A stretch of 64,000 nt of DNA, taken from contig NZ_CP067140.1 of the NCBI RefSeq assembly GCF_028553805.1, positions 1,178,001 through 1,242,000 of the forward strand, in the 5' to 3' direction. Source of the DNA: Paracoccus saliphilus. GTDB taxonomy: Bacteria > Pseudomonadota > Alphaproteobacteria > Rhodobacterales > Rhodobacteraceae. Shown here piece after piece: positions 52,140 through 62,545 of the stretch (the stretch's first letter is position 1; each line of letters begins with the position of its first letter). Both the position numbers and the translations under genes were made by a program. The notes below the pieces were generated by a model that searched no databases, was not told the origin of the DNA, and saw only the letters and a program-made list of their open reading frames with translations.

Positions 52140-52380
52140 CGCTGCCCTGTCCTGTCCTGGGTTGCGTTATTGTGTCGATGCTAACCGAACGCCCCCGCCA
52201 TTCGAAATGACAGGGGCGCGAAATCCTGACTGGCATCGTGACTCCAAATTCATGGGCTTTGCAAGGGCGAGGACGGCCGTGACGGCAGTTTTCGGCTTGC
52301 GAATTCGCTGCGTCACGATTGCGCGAGAGAAAAACGCCATGTAGTGCTGTGTCAGCCAGAGAAAGGGGAGACTTCCAGCC

Positions 52381-54036
52381 ATGACCGACGAGACCCAGAC
52401 CCTTCGCGAATCGATGGAATACGATGTTGTGATCGTTGGGGCAGGGCCTGCAGGCCTGTCGGCGGCGATCCGGCTCAAGCAGATCAACCCCGAGATCGAG
52501 GTTGTGGTTCTGGAAAAGGGCTCGGAAGTGGGCGCGCATATCCTCTCGGGCGCGGTGCTGGACCCAAGCGGGCTGAACCGGTTGATCCCCGACTGGAAAG
52601 AGAAGGGCGCGCCGGTCGCGACCGAGGTCGTGGACGACAATTTCTTCGTTCTGGGCGAATCCGGGCAGATGAAGGTGCCGAACTGGCCGATGCCGCCCCT
52701 GATGAACAATCACGGCAATTACATCGTCAGCATGGGCAATGTCTGCCGCTGGCTGGCCGAGCAGGCCGAAGAGCTTGGCGTCGAGGTCTTTCCCGGCATG
52801 GCCGCCAGCCAGGTGGTCTGGGACGGCAATCGCGTCAAGGGCGTCGTGGCGGGCGAGATGGGATTGAATGCCGATGGCACCCCCGGCCCGCAATACGAGC
52901 CGGGGATGGAGTTGCATGGCAAATATGTCTTCATCGCCGAGGGTGTCCGGGGCAGCCTTGCCAAGGAAATCATGGCCAAGCTGAACCTCTCGGAGGGCCA
53001 TGAGCCGCAGAAATTCGGCCTTGGGATGAAGGAAATCTGGGAGGTCGCACCCGAGAAATTCAAGAAAGGCCGCGTCGTGCACACGATGGGCTGGCCCTTG
53101 GGCAAGAACGCGGGCGGCGGCAGCTTCATCTATCATTTCGAGGATAACCAGGTGCTTGTCGGTTTCGTCGTCCACCTGAATTACGAGAACCCGCATCTGT
53201 ATCCCTACATGGAATTCCAGCGCTTCAAGCATCACCCGATGGTGGCCGAACTGCTGGAGGGCGGCAAGCGCGTGGCTTACGGCGCCCGTGCGATCAGTGA
53301 AGGCGGCTGGCAGTCGATCCCCGAGCTGTCCTTCGATGGTGGCGTGCTGCTTGGCTGCTCGGCCGGGCTGGTGAACGTGCCGCGGATCAAGGGCAACCAC
53401 AACGCGATGATCTCGGGCATCGAGGCTGCGGAAGCGGCGGCGGCGGCCCTGGCCGAAGGACGCGAAGGCGACCGGCTGGAGGCCTATGACGCGGCGCTTC
53501 GCAGCGGTGATGTCGGCAAGGACCTGAAACGCGTCCGCAACGTCAAGCCGATCTGGTCGAAAATGGGCCTGTGGTGGTCGCTGGCGCTTGGCGGCTTCGA
53601 CATGTGGGTGGCGAACCTGACCGGCTGGAATCCGCTTGGTACCTGGAAACACGGCAAGACGGATGCGCAGGCGACCGGAAAGGCCAGCGATTACGATCCG
53701 ATCGATTACCCCAGGCCCGATGGCAAGCTTAGCTTCGACAGGCTCACCAATGTCGCTTTTTCCTTCACCAATCACGAGGAAAGCCAGCCCTGCCACTTGA
53801 AACTAAAGGATTCGGCGGTGCCGATCTCGGTCAACCTGCCGGAATTCGCAGAGCCTGCACAGCGTTACTGTCCTGCCGGGGTCTATGAGGTGGTCGAGGA
53901 TGGTGGCGATCCGCGCTTCGTGATCAACTTCCAGAACTGCGTCCATTGCAAGACTTGCGACATCAAGGACCCAAGCCAGAACATCAACTGGACCACCCCG
54001 CAGGGGGGCGACGGGCCGAATTACCCGAATATGTGA
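52381..54036 (+). CDS. Electron transfer flavoprotein-ubiquinone oxidoreductase
   Basis: 551-residue membrane-associated flavo-iron-sulfur protein passing electrons from ETF (fed by acyl-CoA dehydrogenases) to ubiquinone. FAD site: VVIVGAGPAGLSAAIRLKQI. The 4Fe-4S cluster cysteines are in YCPAGVYEV and INFQNCVHCKTCDIKDPSQN, and the protein ends QGGDGPNYPNM as expected. AAGGGGAG is upstream. Likely serves the acyl-CoA dehydrogenase at 45.1 kb among others; the ETF subunit genes are not in the window. Confidence 0.95.
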   Translation: MTDETQTLRESMEYDVVIVGAGPAGLSAAIRLKQINPEIEVVVLEKGSEVGAHILSGAVLDPSGLNRLIPDWKEKGAPVATEVVDDNFFVLGESGQMKVPNWPMPPLMNNHGNYIVSMGNVCRWLAEQAEELGVEVFPGMAASQVVWDGNRVKGVVAGEMGLNADGTPGPQYEPGMELHGKYVFIAEGVRGSLAKEIMAKLNLSEGHEPQKFGLGMKEIWEVAPEKFKKGRVVHTMGWPLGKNAGGGSFIYHFEDNQVLVGFVVHLNYENPHLYPYMEFQRFKHHPMVAELLEGGKRVAYGARAISEGGWQSIPELSFDGGVLLGCSAGLVNVPRIKGNHNAMISGIEAAEAAAAALAEGREGDRLEAYDAALRSGDVGKDLKRVRNVKPIWSKMGLWWSLALGGFDMWVANLTGWNPLGTWKHGKTDAQATGKASDYDPIDYPRPDGKLSFDRLTNVAFSFTNHEESQPCHLKLKDSAVPISVNLPEFAEPAQRYCPAGVYEVVEDGGDPRFVINFQNCVHCKTCDIKDPSQNINWTTPQGGDGPNYPNM

Positions 54037-54114
54037 TGACGGGGCGAGGATGCCGACATTGCCCCGAGCGATTCGGGGCGTTAGGCTCGCGTCAACAACA
54101 ATATTACTTTTTCG

Positions 54115-55986
54115 ATGGATGACGTGAACACGACTCGACCGAACCAGGCCCTGATCGCCGCGCTGATCGCAGGAATTTTCCTGCCTTTGGCGACATCGTC
54201 CGCCGCGCAGGAGCCGCCGCCGCCGCGCCCCGATAATCACGAGGCGTCGCTATCCGAGGCGTCATCCGATGACAGCCCGCCCGCACCGTTGACCAAGGGG
54301 CTCGCGGGGCCATTCCTTGCGGCGCGCATGGCGACGGTTCTGAACGATTACCGGGCGGCAGCGCGATATTTCTCGCAGGCCGTCGCCCAGGACCCGAATG
54401 ACCGCTACTTGCAGGACGGTGCCCTCGTCGCGCTCATCTCGGCGGGAAATCTCGAACGCGCGATCGAATTGGCGGATCAGATGGCCACACAGGGCGGTGG
54501 GACCGAATTGTCGGCACTGGTGCGCAGGGTCAACCTGGCCCAGAAGGGCGATTGGACCGGATTGCTGGAATTGCTGGATGCCGATGCCGCCGACAGCAAT
54601 ACCAAGGACAACAATCTTCTCGACGGGCTGATGCGGGCATGGGCGCTTCTGGGGACGGGAAACGCCTCGGACGCGCTGGCCACCTTCGAAGATATGGCGA
54701 AGGCCCGCGACGTGGCGCCCATGGTTCAGTATCACCTTGCCCTGGCACGCGCGATGGTGGGCGATTACGAGGGGGCGCAAAGCCTGCTGTCCAATCGGCA
54801 GGCCGGCGATCATCTTCTTGGCCTGACCGCGCGCGTCCAGATCCTGGCGCAGCTGGAGCGCCGGGACGAGGCGATCGCACTCTTGGACAGCGTACAGGGG
54901 ATCGAGGCCGAGCCCCAGCTTGTCGAGTTGCGCGAAAAGCTGGAATCGGACGAGCAGATCACTTTTGATGCGGTGCAAAACCCGGCCGACGGGCTGGCGC
55001 AGCTCTTGCTGACATTCGCAAGCGCATTGGCCTCCAGTCCCAATCCCAACCCCGAACCGTTATCCTTGATTCATGCGCGGCTGGCGGCGTGGCTTTCTCC
55101 CGATCTTGGGGCGGCGCGATTGACCGTGGCGCAACTGTTGCAGGAACGGCGGCAATTCGATCTCGCCGAACGGGAATTCGAGGCGATGCGCCGGATGGGG
55201 GAAATGCGTCCGGTGGCCGAGTTGTCGCGGATCGATGCGCTCTCCCGTGCGGGCCGCCAGGACGAGGCTGAAAGCGCCGCCTTGTCGCTGACTGCCGCCT
55301 ATCCCGAATTGCCGCAAGCATGGGTCGCGCTTGGCGATCTGTTGCGCCAGCAGGAGAAATTCTCGCAGGCGGTCCCGGCCTATGACAAGGCGCTGTCGCT
55401 GGTGTCCGAAGAGAATCCAGAAGAACGCTGGTTTGCCCTTTATGCCCGCGGCATCGCGCTGGAACGGACAGGCCAGTTCGACCGTGCCGAGGAAGACTTG
55501 CTGGCCGCGATCGAAATCCAGCCGGAAGAGCCCAGCTTGCTGAATTACCTGGGTTATAGCTGGATCGACCGGAACGAGAACCTGGACCGGGCGCTCGAGA
55601 TGATCCGCAAGGCGGTCGAGCTGTCGCCGGAGGATGGCTATATCCTCGATTCACTGGCCTGGGCCTATTACCGGCTTGGCCGCTATGACGAGGCGGTCGA
55701 ACCGATGGAACAGGCGGTCGCCAGGATGTCCTCGGATCCGCTGGTGAATGACCATCTGGGCGACATCTACTGGAAAGTCGGCCGCAAGCGCGAAGCAGAG
55801 GTTCAATGGCAGCGCGCATTGTCGCTCGAACCCGGCGAAAGCGGCGAGGTGGAAGCCGACCGCATCCGTGCCAAGCTGAAGCGCGGATTGGATGCCGTTC
55901 TCGCCGAAGAAGAGGAATCGGGCGAGAGTGAGCAGCTTCCCCAACCGCAAGCCGAGGCAGAGGCCGAACCTGCGCCCGCCGACTGA
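54115..55986 (+). CDS. Secreted tetratricopeptide-repeat protein
   Basis: 623 residues. Signal peptide about 1-31 (LIAALIAGIFLPLATSSAA). Then TPR-like helices from about 60, with the clearest repeats in the C-terminal half: PQAWVALGDLLRQQEKFSQA, SLLNYLGYSWIDRNENLDRA, GYILDSLAWAYYRLGRYDEA and PLVNDHLGDIYWKVGRKREA. The tail is Glu/Pro/Ala-rich. A scaffold in the periplasm or outer membrane is likely. ispE follows after 6 bp; the gene order with ispE is common in related genomes as far as I recall. Confidence 0.85.
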   Translation: MDDVNTTRPNQALIAALIAGIFLPLATSSAAQEPPPPRPDNHEASLSEASSDDSPPAPLTKGLAGPFLAARMATVLNDYRAAARYFSQAVAQDPNDRYLQDGALVALISAGNLERAIELADQMATQGGGTELSALVRRVNLAQKGDWTGLLELLDADAADSNTKDNNLLDGLMRAWALLGTGNASDALATFEDMAKARDVAPMVQYHLALARAMVGDYEGAQSLLSNRQAGDHLLGLTARVQILAQLERRDEAIALLDSVQGIEAEPQLVELREKLESDEQITFDAVQNPADGLAQLLLTFASALASSPNPNPEPLSLIHARLAAWLSPDLGAARLTVAQLLQERRQFDLAEREFEAMRRMGEMRPVAELSRIDALSRAGRQDEAESAALSLTAAYPELPQAWVALGDLLRQQEKFSQAVPAYDKALSLVSEENPEERWFALYARGIALERTGQFDRAEEDLLAAIEIQPEEPSLLNYLGYSWIDRNENLDRALEMIRKAVELSPEDGYILDSLAWAYYRLGRYDEAVEPMEQAVARMSSDPLVNDHLGDIYWKVGRKREAEVQWQRALSLEPGESGEVEADRIRAKLKRGLDAVLAEEEESGESEQLPQPQAEAEAEPAPAD

Positions 55987-55992
55987 TCGCCG

Positions 55993-56826
55993 ATGCCGAT
56001 GACAAACCTGGTCGAACCGGCCCCGGCCAAGTTGAACCTGGCGCTGCATGTGACCGGGCGGCGGGCGGACGGGTATCACCTGCTCGATTCACTGGTCTGT
56101 TTTGCGTCAATCGGGGATGAGGTGCATCTGTCACCCGGTCCGCTTTCCCTGTCTATCGACGGCCCTTTCAGCGAGGGCCTTGCATCGGATGATGACAATC
56201 TCTGCCTGCGTGCGGCGGGCCTTGCCGGTGCCGAGGTTGCGATCCGCTTGACCAAGAACCTGCCCGTTGCCTCCGGCATCGGGGGCGGCTCGGCCGATGC
56301 GGCAGCGGTGCTGCGTGGTCTCTTGCGAATGGGCCATGAGTTGCCCGCCGATCTTCAGCGACTTGGGGCCGATGTGCCTGTCTGTCTTGCCTCCACACCA
56401 GCCCGGATGCAGGGGATCGGAGAGCAGGTGACCCCGCTTCCCACCCTGCCACCCCTGTATCTGGTGCTCGTCAATCCTACCGTGGCACTGTCCACGCCGC
56501 AGGTCTTCGCGGCGATGGAGCAGCATGAAAACCCGGCCCTGCCGAAGATCCCCGATTTCGCAACCGCCAAGGCGCTGATCCAGTGGCTGCGTGGCACGAG
56601 GAACGATCTGGAGGCCCCGGCGCGCCGTCTCGCCCCGGTGATCGGAGAGGTGCTGGCGGCGCTGAACGCCACGGGTGCTGGGTTCGCGCGCATGTCCGGC
56701 TCGGGGGCGACCTGTTTCGGCATTTTCGATACCGCCCGTCAGGCGGCGGAAGCCGCCGGAATTCTGGGGCGGCATGGCTGGTGGGTGGTGGCAACGGAAC
56801 TGGCGCAACCGCCCGCACCCGGCTAA
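55993..56826 (+). CDS. ispE: 4-diphosphocytidyl-2-C-methyl-D-erythritol kinase
   Basis: GHMP kinase of the non-mevalonate isoprenoid pathway. 277 residues. The substrate-binding start [20 protein letters not shown] and the ATP loop [20 protein letters not shown] (GHMP glycine motif) are clear, and [13 protein letters not shown] is motif three. Either ATG 55993 or 55999 could be used. Starts 6 bp after the TPR gene. Confidence 0.94.
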   Translation: MPMTNLVEPAPAKLNLALHVTGRRADGYHLLDSLVCFASIGDEVHLSPGPLSLSIDGPFSEGLASDDDNLCLRAAGLAGAEVAIRLTKNLPVASGIGGGSADAAAVLRGLLRMGHELPADLQRLGADVPVCLASTPARMQGIGEQVTPLPTLPPLYLVLVNPTVALSTPQVFAAMEQHENPALPKIPDFATAKALIQWLRGTRNDLEAPARRLAPVIGEVLAALNATGAGFARMSGSGATCFGIFDTARQAAEAAGILGRHGWWVVATELAQPPAPG

Positions 56827-56854
56827 GCTGCCCACAAACCATCGGAGGACCGTC

Positions 56855-57589
56855 ATGCTGCGTCTCGGCGTCAATATCGATCACGTTGCCACGATCCGGA
56901 ACGCGCGCGGCACCCCGTGGCCGGATCCGCTGCGTGCCGCCCGCATCGCTGCAGAGGCGGGGGCGGACGGGATCACCGCCCATCTGCGCGAGGATCGCCG
57001 CCATATCAGCGATTCCGATATCGATGCGCTGATGGAGCATCTCGATCTGCCGCTGAACCTGGAAATGGCCGCGACCGAGGAGATGCAGCGCATCGCCCTG
57101 CGCCACCGGCCGCATGCGGTCTGCCTTGTTCCCGAAAAGCGCGAGGAACGCACGACCGAAGGCGGGCTCGACGTGGCGGGCAATGACAATATGCTGGCCG
57201 ATTTCATTGCGCCCTTGCGGGAGGCAGGATGTCGCGTGTCGCTGTTCATCGGCCACGAACCTGCCCAGATCGAGGCCGCTGCCCGGATCGGCGCGGCGGT
57301 CGTGGAACTGCATACCGGCGCCTATTGCGATCTCGACACCGAGGGCCTGATTGCCGAGCGGGATGCAGAACTTGCCGGCCTGACCGAGGGCGCGCGGCTT
57401 GCCGCCGATCTCGGGCTCGAGGTGCATGCCGGTCACGGCCTGACCTTCGACACCGTCGGCCCCATCGCGGCGCTGCCACAGGTCGCCGAACTGAATATCG
57501 GTCATTTCCTGATCTCCGAATCCGTTTTCACCGGTCTCGGTGAAGCCATTCGTGAAATGCGCCGCCGCATGGAGGAGGCCCGCAAATGA
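56855..57589 (+). CDS. pdxJ: Pyridoxine 5'-phosphate synthase
   Basis: Final ring-closing step of DXP-dependent vitamin B6 synthesis. 244 residues from ATG 56855, with GGAGG 6-7 bp upstream. Family motifs: [69 protein letters not shown] and [14 protein letters not shown]. The longer upstream frame lies inside ispE and is not used. Overlaps the next gene by 4 bp. Confidence 0.95.
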   Translation: MLRLGVNIDHVATIRNARGTPWPDPLRAARIAAEAGADGITAHLREDRRHISDSDIDALMEHLDLPLNLEMAATEEMQRIALRHRPHAVCLVPEKREERTTEGGLDVAGNDNMLADFIAPLREAGCRVSLFIGHEPAQIEAAARIGAAVVELHTGAYCDLDTEGLIAERDAELAGLTEGARLAADLGLEVHAGHGLTFDTVGPIAALPQVAELNIGHFLISESVFTGLGEAIREMRRRMEEARK

Positions 57590-58059
57590 TCCGTGCCGCT
57601 CTTATGCCCCTGGTCCTTGCTGCGGCTCCGGCATTGTCTCAGGAAGTTCCGAATGATGGCATGGTTCACAACTGCAACGATGCGACCCGCGCCGATACCA
57701 TTGCCGAGCCTTGGGAGGACAACACCGCCACCTATTCGGATGGTGCCATCCGCATTGCGCGCCTGGACTTCACCGAACCAGCCGCGGCGGCGGTGAAGCT
57801 TCTGGTCCTCAGCCCGCCCCATGACGAGCTTGGCTTGCGCCAGTGCCGCGTGGTCAGCCTGAGCAACGGCATGGGGTTCTACGATATCGATTTCGCGCAG
57901 CGGGAAGCCAGCTACGACCCGCAGCGCGGTCTGACAATCGCCATGCCCGCCCGGCAATATCTACCCGAAAGCGATCAGGGTGGGGATGACGGATGGTTCC
58001 AGCTTTTTATCATGATAAATCAGCAAAGCGGTGAAATCACCACGCAGGGTTTCAAATGA
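57586..58059 (+). CDS. Hypothetical secreted protein
   Basis: 157 residues with a signal peptide (about 1-18, [11 protein letters not shown]). Two cysteines (HNCNDATR and LRQCRVVSL) might form a disulfide. Other segments: [37 protein letters not shown] and [18 protein letters not shown] do not recognise it. The 4-bp overlap with pdxJ suggests it is co-translated. Confidence 0.7.
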   Translation: MIRAALMPLVLAAAPALSQEVPNDGMVHNCNDATRADTIAEPWEDNTATYSDGAIRIARLDFTEPAAAAVKLLVLSPPHDELGLRQCRVVSLSNGMGFYDIDFAQREASYDPQRGLTIAMPARQYLPESDQGGDDGWFQLFIMINQQSGEITTQGFK

Positions 58060-58069
58060 CCGGCGGGTT

Positions 58070-58096
58070 CCCCTCATTCTTCATGAAAATATCCAG
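58070..58096 (-). repeat. Dispersed element tail, copy 4 (no hairpin)
   Basis: On the minus strand CTGGATATTTTCATGAAGAA then TGAGGGG: the tail of the dispersed 3'-end element, here without the GC hairpin and facing away from the upstream plus-strand gene. Confidence 0.5.
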
Positions 58097-58120
58097 AATT
58101 CCGACAGGGCAGTTTGGCGC

Positions 58121-58534
58121 ATGATTCTCGGTATTGGCACCGACCTCGCGAATATCGACCGGATCCAGGGCACGCTGGACCGCTTTGGCGACCGCTTCCG
58201 CAATCGCGTCTTTACCGAGACCGAACTCGCCAAGGCCGCCCGCCGCAAGGACGAGGCCGGAACCCTGGCCAAGCGATGGGCCGCGAAGGAGGCCTGCTCC
58301 AAGGCATTAGGCACCGGGTTGGCAATGGGGATCAGTTGGCGGGACATGGCGGTCAGCAATCTGGCAAGCGGTCAGCCGGTCATGGAACTCACCGGATGGG
58401 CAGCGGATCGGCTGGCGCAACTGACGCCTTCCGGCCATGATTCCACGGTCCATGTCACCCTGACCGACGATCACCCTTGGGCGCAGGCTTTCGTGGTGAT
58501 CGAGGCAAGGCCCAAAACGCGCCCCTCGGCTTGA
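58121..58534 (+). CDS. acpS: Holo-[acyl-carrier-protein] synthase
   Basis: Transfers 4'-phosphopantetheine from CoA to ACP. 137 residues from ATG 58121. Motifs: [18 protein letters not shown] (Mg-binding Asp8) and [19 protein letters not shown] (catalytic Glu). The order pdxJ - acpS - lepB - rnc - era is a widely conserved bacterial string, with one unknown gene inserted here. Confidence 0.94.
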   Translation: MILGIGTDLANIDRIQGTLDRFGDRFRNRVFTETELAKAARRKDEAGTLAKRWAAKEACSKALGTGLAMGISWRDMAVSNLASGQPVMELTGWAADRLAQLTPSGHDSTVHVTLTDDHPWAQAFVVIEARPKTRPSA

Positions 58535-58609
58535 CTTTGCCCCCCGCACCAGACCATGAACGCGCGAATGCGGGGTATCACTCGCGCAATGCTCGGAAGG
58601 ACATGGACC

Positions 58610-59404
58610 ATGGCTGACAGCACGGCCGGCAAGAAGAAGGAAGGTATCTGGGAGACGATCAAGACGATCTTCTGGGCGCTGGTGATCGCGGGTATCTTCC
58701 GCACGCTGTTCTTTCAGCCTTTCTGGATTCCTTCGGGCAGCATGAAAGACACGTTGCTGATCGGGGATTTCCTCTTCGTCAACAAGATGGCCTATGGCTA
58801 TTCGCAATATTCCTGCCCCTTCTCGCTTTGCCCGATTTCGGGCCGCATCCTGGGATCCGAGCCCGAGCGCGGCGATGTCGTGGTGTTCCGCCATCCCACG
58901 CGCGGGGTCGATTTCATCAAGCGAGTGGTTGGCCTGCCCGGTGATGAGCTGCAGATGAAAGGCGGAGGCCTGTGGATCAACGGTGAAGAAGTCGCCATGG
59001 ACCGCGCAGAGGATTTCATCGAGATCAAGGAACAGCAAGGCCCGCAGGGGCTGATCCCGCGCTGCGCGAATGATCCGGTGCCGGAAGGCGGCGAATGCGT
59101 CAAGGAGCGCTATACCGAGACATTGCCGAATGGTGTCAGCCACAGCATCCTGAACATCACCGATGGCTGGGTCGCGGATGACACGGCAAGTTTCACCGTT
59201 CCCGAAGGCCAGTATTTCTTCATGGGCGATAATCGCGACAATTCCGAGGACTCGCGTTTCCCGCAGGAAGTCGGCGGCCTCGGCTTCGTCCCCGCCGAAT
59301 ATCTGATCGGCCGGGCCGACCGCATCATGTTCTCGTCCGCCGGACGGTCCTTGCTGTATTTCTGGACATGGCGGGCCGATCGTTTCTTCAAGGCGGTCAA
59401 TTGA
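58610..59404 (+). CDS. lepB: Signal peptidase I
   Basis: Inner-membrane serine protease that cleaves Sec/Tat signal peptides. 264 residues. One membrane anchor (about 18-38), catalytic Ser44 in [14 protein letters not shown], general-base Lys104 in [12 protein letters not shown], and the conserved [12 protein letters not shown]. The middle insert [11 protein letters not shown] contains a possible disulfide, as in other Gram-negative enzymes. Its stop overlaps the rnc TTG start. Confidence 0.95.
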   Translation: MADSTAGKKKEGIWETIKTIFWALVIAGIFRTLFFQPFWIPSGSMKDTLLIGDFLFVNKMAYGYSQYSCPFSLCPISGRILGSEPERGDVVVFRHPTRGVDFIKRVVGLPGDELQMKGGGLWINGEEVAMDRAEDFIEIKEQQGPQGLIPRCANDPVPEGGECVKERYTETLPNGVSHSILNITDGWVADDTASFTVPEGQYFFMGDNRDNSEDSRFPQEVGGLGFVPAEYLIGRADRIMFSSAGRSLLYFWTWRADRFFKAVN

Positions 59405-60090
59405 CGCCCGGGGCCGATATCCGTGCCTTCATGATCCGGCTCGGCCATGAGTTTGCGCATCCGGAGCTGCTGATCCGTGCGCTGACCCATGGTTCGGTCG
59501 CGACGCCGACCCGCCCCGACAATCAGCGGCTGGAGTTTCTTGGCGACCGGGTACTTGGGCTCGTGATGGCCGAGGCGCTGTTCTCCGCCGATCTGCAGGC
59601 CAGCGAAGGGCAGCTTGCGCCGCGCTTCAACGCCCTTGTCAGGGGCGGAACCTGCGCTGCCATCGCGCGCGAGATCGGCCTGGGCGAGGTGCTGAAGCTG
59701 GGCCGCTCCGAGATGCTGTCGGGCGGGCGCCGCAAGGAGGCGCTTCTGGCGGACGGGATGGAGGCGGTGCTGGCCGCGATCTATCTGGATGCCGGTTTCG
59801 ATAGCGCGCGCAAGGTGATCCTGCGGCTTTGGGCGGATCGGCTGGATAGCATCGACGATGACCCCCGCGATCCCAAGACGGCGCTGCAGGAATGGGCGCA
59901 GTCCCAAGGGATGGGACCGCCGGCCTATGAACAAACCAAACGCGGCGGCCCGGATCATGCGCCGGTCTTTTTTATCACCGTGCGTCTGGCCGATGGCCAA
60001 TCCGCCGAGGCCAGTGGCGCTGGCACCAAGCGCAGCATCGAACAGGCAGCCGCACAGATCCTGCTGGACCGGCTGGAGGGCCGCAAATGA
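59401..60090 (+). CDS. rnc: Ribonuclease III
   Basis: Double-strand-specific endoribonuclease for rRNA and mRNA processing. 229 residues from TTG 59401, which overlaps the lepB stop (TTGA) and has AAGGCGG 6 bp ahead; ATG 59431 is the alternative and an upstream ATG at 59368 would lie inside lepB without family match. Signature [20 protein letters not shown] (catalytic acids), then [18 protein letters not shown]; dsRNA-binding domain about 155-225 ending [19 protein letters not shown]. Confidence 0.94.
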   Translation: MTPGADIRAFMIRLGHEFAHPELLIRALTHGSVATPTRPDNQRLEFLGDRVLGLVMAEALFSADLQASEGQLAPRFNALVRGGTCAAIAREIGLGEVLKLGRSEMLSGGRRKEALLADGMEAVLAAIYLDAGFDSARKVILRLWADRLDSIDDDPRDPKTALQEWAQSQGMGPPAYEQTKRGGPDHAPVFFITVRLADGQSAEASGAGTKRSIEQAAAQILLDRLEGRK

Positions 60091-61001
60091 CCGATACCAC
60101 AACCCGCGCCGGTTTCGTCGCGCTGATCGGAGAGCCCAACGCGGGCAAATCCACGCTTCTGAACCGGATGGTCGGGGCCAAGGTCGCGATCGTGACGCAT
60201 AAGGTCCAGACCACCCGCGCCCGCATTCGCGGCATCGCGATCGAGGGCAGCAGCCAGATCGTTTTCGTCGATACTCCCGGCATTTTCCGCCCCCGGCGCA
60301 GGCTGGACCGCTCCATGGTCGCCGCCGCTTGGGGTGGTGCGTCGGATGCCGATGTCATCCTGCTTCTGGTCGAGGCGCATCGCGGCATGACCGAGGGAGT
60401 CGAGGCGATCCTTGGCTCGTTGAAGGAACTTGGGGGCAAGACTCCGGTTGCACTGATCATCAACAAGATCGACCGGGTGAAATCCGAAGCCCTTCTGGCG
60501 CTGTCGCAGAAACTGAACGAGGCTTTCGACTTCGAGCATACCTTCATGATCTCGGCCGAAAAGGGCTATGGCTGCGAAGATCTGCGTGGCTGGCTGGCGG
60601 GTGCGCTGCCCGAGGGGCCGTGGCTCTATCCCGAGGACCAGATCGCCGACCTGCCCATGCGCATGATCGCCGCCGAGATCACCCGCGAAAAGCTGACCCT
60701 GCGGCTGCATGAGGAAATCCCCTATCAGCTGACGGTGGAAACCGAGGCCTGGGAAGAGCGCAAGGACGGCTCAGCCCGTGTCGATCAGGTCGTTTATGTG
60801 GCCCGCAACGGCCACAAGGGCATCTTGCTGGGCAAGGGGGGCGAGACGATCAAGGCGGTCGGGCAGGCCGCCCGGATTGAGCTGGAAGAGTTCATGGGCC
60901 GCCGCATCCACCTGTTCCTGCAGGTCCGTGTTCGCGAGAACTGGCAGGACGAGGCAGAGCGTTATAGCGAGATCGGCCTCGATTTTCGCGATGGTGGCTG
61001 A
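60087..61001 (+). CDS. era: GTPase Era
   Basis: GTPase that binds 16S rRNA 3' end during 30S assembly. 304 residues. G1 GEPNAGKST (about 15-23), G3 DTPG, G4 NKID, G5 SAEKG; KH domain in the C-terminal third, with [20 protein letters not shown]. Overlaps rnc by 4 bp, as is common. Confidence 0.96.
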   Translation: MTDTTTRAGFVALIGEPNAGKSTLLNRMVGAKVAIVTHKVQTTRARIRGIAIEGSSQIVFVDTPGIFRPRRRLDRSMVAAAWGGASDADVILLLVEAHRGMTEGVEAILGSLKELGGKTPVALIINKIDRVKSEALLALSQKLNEAFDFEHTFMISAEKGYGCEDLRGWLAGALPEGPWLYPEDQIADLPMRMIAAEITREKLTLRLHEEIPYQLTVETEAWEERKDGSARVDQVVYVARNGHKGILLGKGGETIKAVGQAARIELEEFMGRRIHLFLQVRVRENWQDEAERYSEIGLDFRDGG

Positions 61002-61006
61002 CTGCC

Positions 61007-61342
61007 ATGGCTGAGGCGCGGCTGGCAAGCGGTGTCTGGGTCTCGGCCTATCTGGCCCGATTGGGGTTGGCGAATATCCCCGCCTATGTCGTTGCGCATG
61101 GCGATGACACGGCAGGGGCTGTGCTGGTCAAATGCGCCCGCCTGGACGGCACCGCGCAGCTTTACGCCCGCGAATGGGATTTCGAGACGGATATCCGGTC
61201 ATGGAAAGCCGTGGCTGATGGAGCCGAACCCGAGATCGACGAGGCGATCCGTCGGCAGCGCAGTTTCGACCCGGATATCTGGGTCATCGAGATCGAAAGC
61301 CGCGATGGCCGCACCCTGCTGGATGAAGAGGGGCTGGGCTGA
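61007..61342 (+). CDS. DUF1491 protein
   Basis: 111-residue alphaproteobacterial protein of unknown role. Pattern: ASGVWVSAYLARLGLANIPA, GAVLVKCARLDGTAQLYARE, then EIDEAIRRQRSFDPDIWVIE and ESRDGRTLLDEEGL at the end. It sits between era and rarD; the era - DUF1491 order is familiar in Rhodobacterales. Confidence 0.82.
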   Translation: MAEARLASGVWVSAYLARLGLANIPAYVVAHGDDTAGAVLVKCARLDGTAQLYAREWDFETDIRSWKAVADGAEPEIDEAIRRQRSFDPDIWVIEIESRDGRTLLDEEGLG

Positions 61343-61393
61343 ACGGTAAAACGGCCTCTGGTGCCTGCATGATTTGCAGATTATGCACAGGAT

Positions 61394-62332
61394 ATGAGCA
61401 GCCCTGCCTCCACGAACGGCGATTCGCCACAAGGTTTTGCCTTTGCCCTGAGCGCATATGTGTTGTGGGGCGTGTTGCCGCTTTACATGAAGGCCTTGGC
61501 GCATATCCCGGCCATGCAGGTGATCGCCCATCGCGCCTTGTGGGCGCTGCCCATCGCGGCAGTGGTCCTGATCTGGCAGCGCCGCGGCGGCGATGTGCTG
61601 GCCGCGCTGAAGACTCCGCGCCTTCTGGCGATGGCCGGGCTGACCGCCATACTGATCACGGCCAACTGGACGATCTATGTCTGGGCGGTCACCAATGATC
61701 ACGCGCTGGACGCGGCGCTTGGCTATTACATCAACCCGCTGTTCAGCGTGTTCCTGGGGGCGCTGTTGCTGGGCGAAAAGCTGAGCCGCACCAAGATGGT
61801 GGCCATCGCCCTGGCATGTGCGGCGGTGGTGGTCCTGACCGTGCAGGCCGGACGCCTGCCGCTGGTCGCCGTGGGGCTGACCCTTAGCTGGGGATTCTAC
61901 GCCTATTGCAAGAAAAGCCTGCCGCTTGGGCCCAACCAGGGTTTCACACTGGAAGTTCTGCTGCTGAGTCCCTTCGCGCTCGCCTATCTGGTCTGGTTGG
62001 GTGCAACCGGGCAGGGCGCCTTCGGCGATGGCAGCGCGTTCGATATCCTGATGTTGCTGGGCTGCGGGCCGGTGACGGCGATTCCACTGCTGTTCTATGC
62101 AAATGGCGCCAAGTTGCTGCGGCTTTCGACCATCGGTATCCTGCAATACCTGACCCCGACAATGATCTTTCTGACGGCGGTCTTCATGTTCAACGAGCCA
62201 TTCGGTCCGGCTCGCATGATCGCCTTTCCGATGATCTGGGCGGCATTGGCGATCTATTCCGTCTCGCTGTTCCGCGAGGCGGGGGAACGCCGCCGCAACC
62301 GCCGCGATGTCGCGGCGCATCGGATCCAGTAG
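61394..62332 (+). CDS. rarD: RarD-type EamA transporter
   Basis: 312-residue membrane exporter with ten helices. The RarD subgroup is shown by FALSAYVLWGVLPLYMKALA, HRALWALPIAAVVL, NWTIYVWAVTNDHALDAALG and YINPLFSVFLGALLLGE. Named for a chloramphenicol-sensitivity phenotype in other bacteria; the natural substrate is unknown. A dispersed 3'-end element follows directly. Confidence 0.88.
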   Translation: MSSPASTNGDSPQGFAFALSAYVLWGVLPLYMKALAHIPAMQVIAHRALWALPIAAVVLIWQRRGGDVLAALKTPRLLAMAGLTAILITANWTIYVWAVTNDHALDAALGYYINPLFSVFLGALLLGEKLSRTKMVAIALACAAVVVLTVQAGRLPLVAVGLTLSWGFYAYCKKSLPLGPNQGFTLEVLLLSPFALAYLVWLGATGQGAFGDGSAFDILMLLGCGPVTAIPLLFYANGAKLLRLSTIGILQYLTPTMIFLTAVFMFNEPFGPARMIAFPMIWAALAIYSVSLFREAGERRRNRRDVAAHRIQ

Positions 62333-62354
62333 AGGCGGCAGTTCGATCATGCGT

Positions 62355-62456
62355 CCGGCGATGGCCGGGGGCGCTTCGCCCCCGTCGCCGGGTGGTTCTC
62401 GAACCAGTGGCGCACCACCCGACGACCCCCCGAGGATATTTGCCTGAAGAAGAAAA
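62355..62456 (+). repeat. Dispersed 3'-end element, copy 5
   Basis: Most complete copy. An outer stem CCGGCG/CGCCGG (62355-62360, 62386-62391) encloses GGGGGCG-CTT-CGCCCCC (62367-62383); a second stem GGTGGT/ACCACC (62391-62396, 62414-62419) follows, then the tail GAGGATATTTGCCTGAAGAA (from 62432). Placed after rarD in sense orientation; likely terminates rarD. Confidence 0.65.
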
Positions 62457-62545
62457 GAGCGGGGAGATACGGGGAACCCGGATAAGGCTTGCCGGAAATG
62501 GTTCCGCGTGTCAGCTTTCGCGCATGTATCCGAGGGGAGGTTGAG

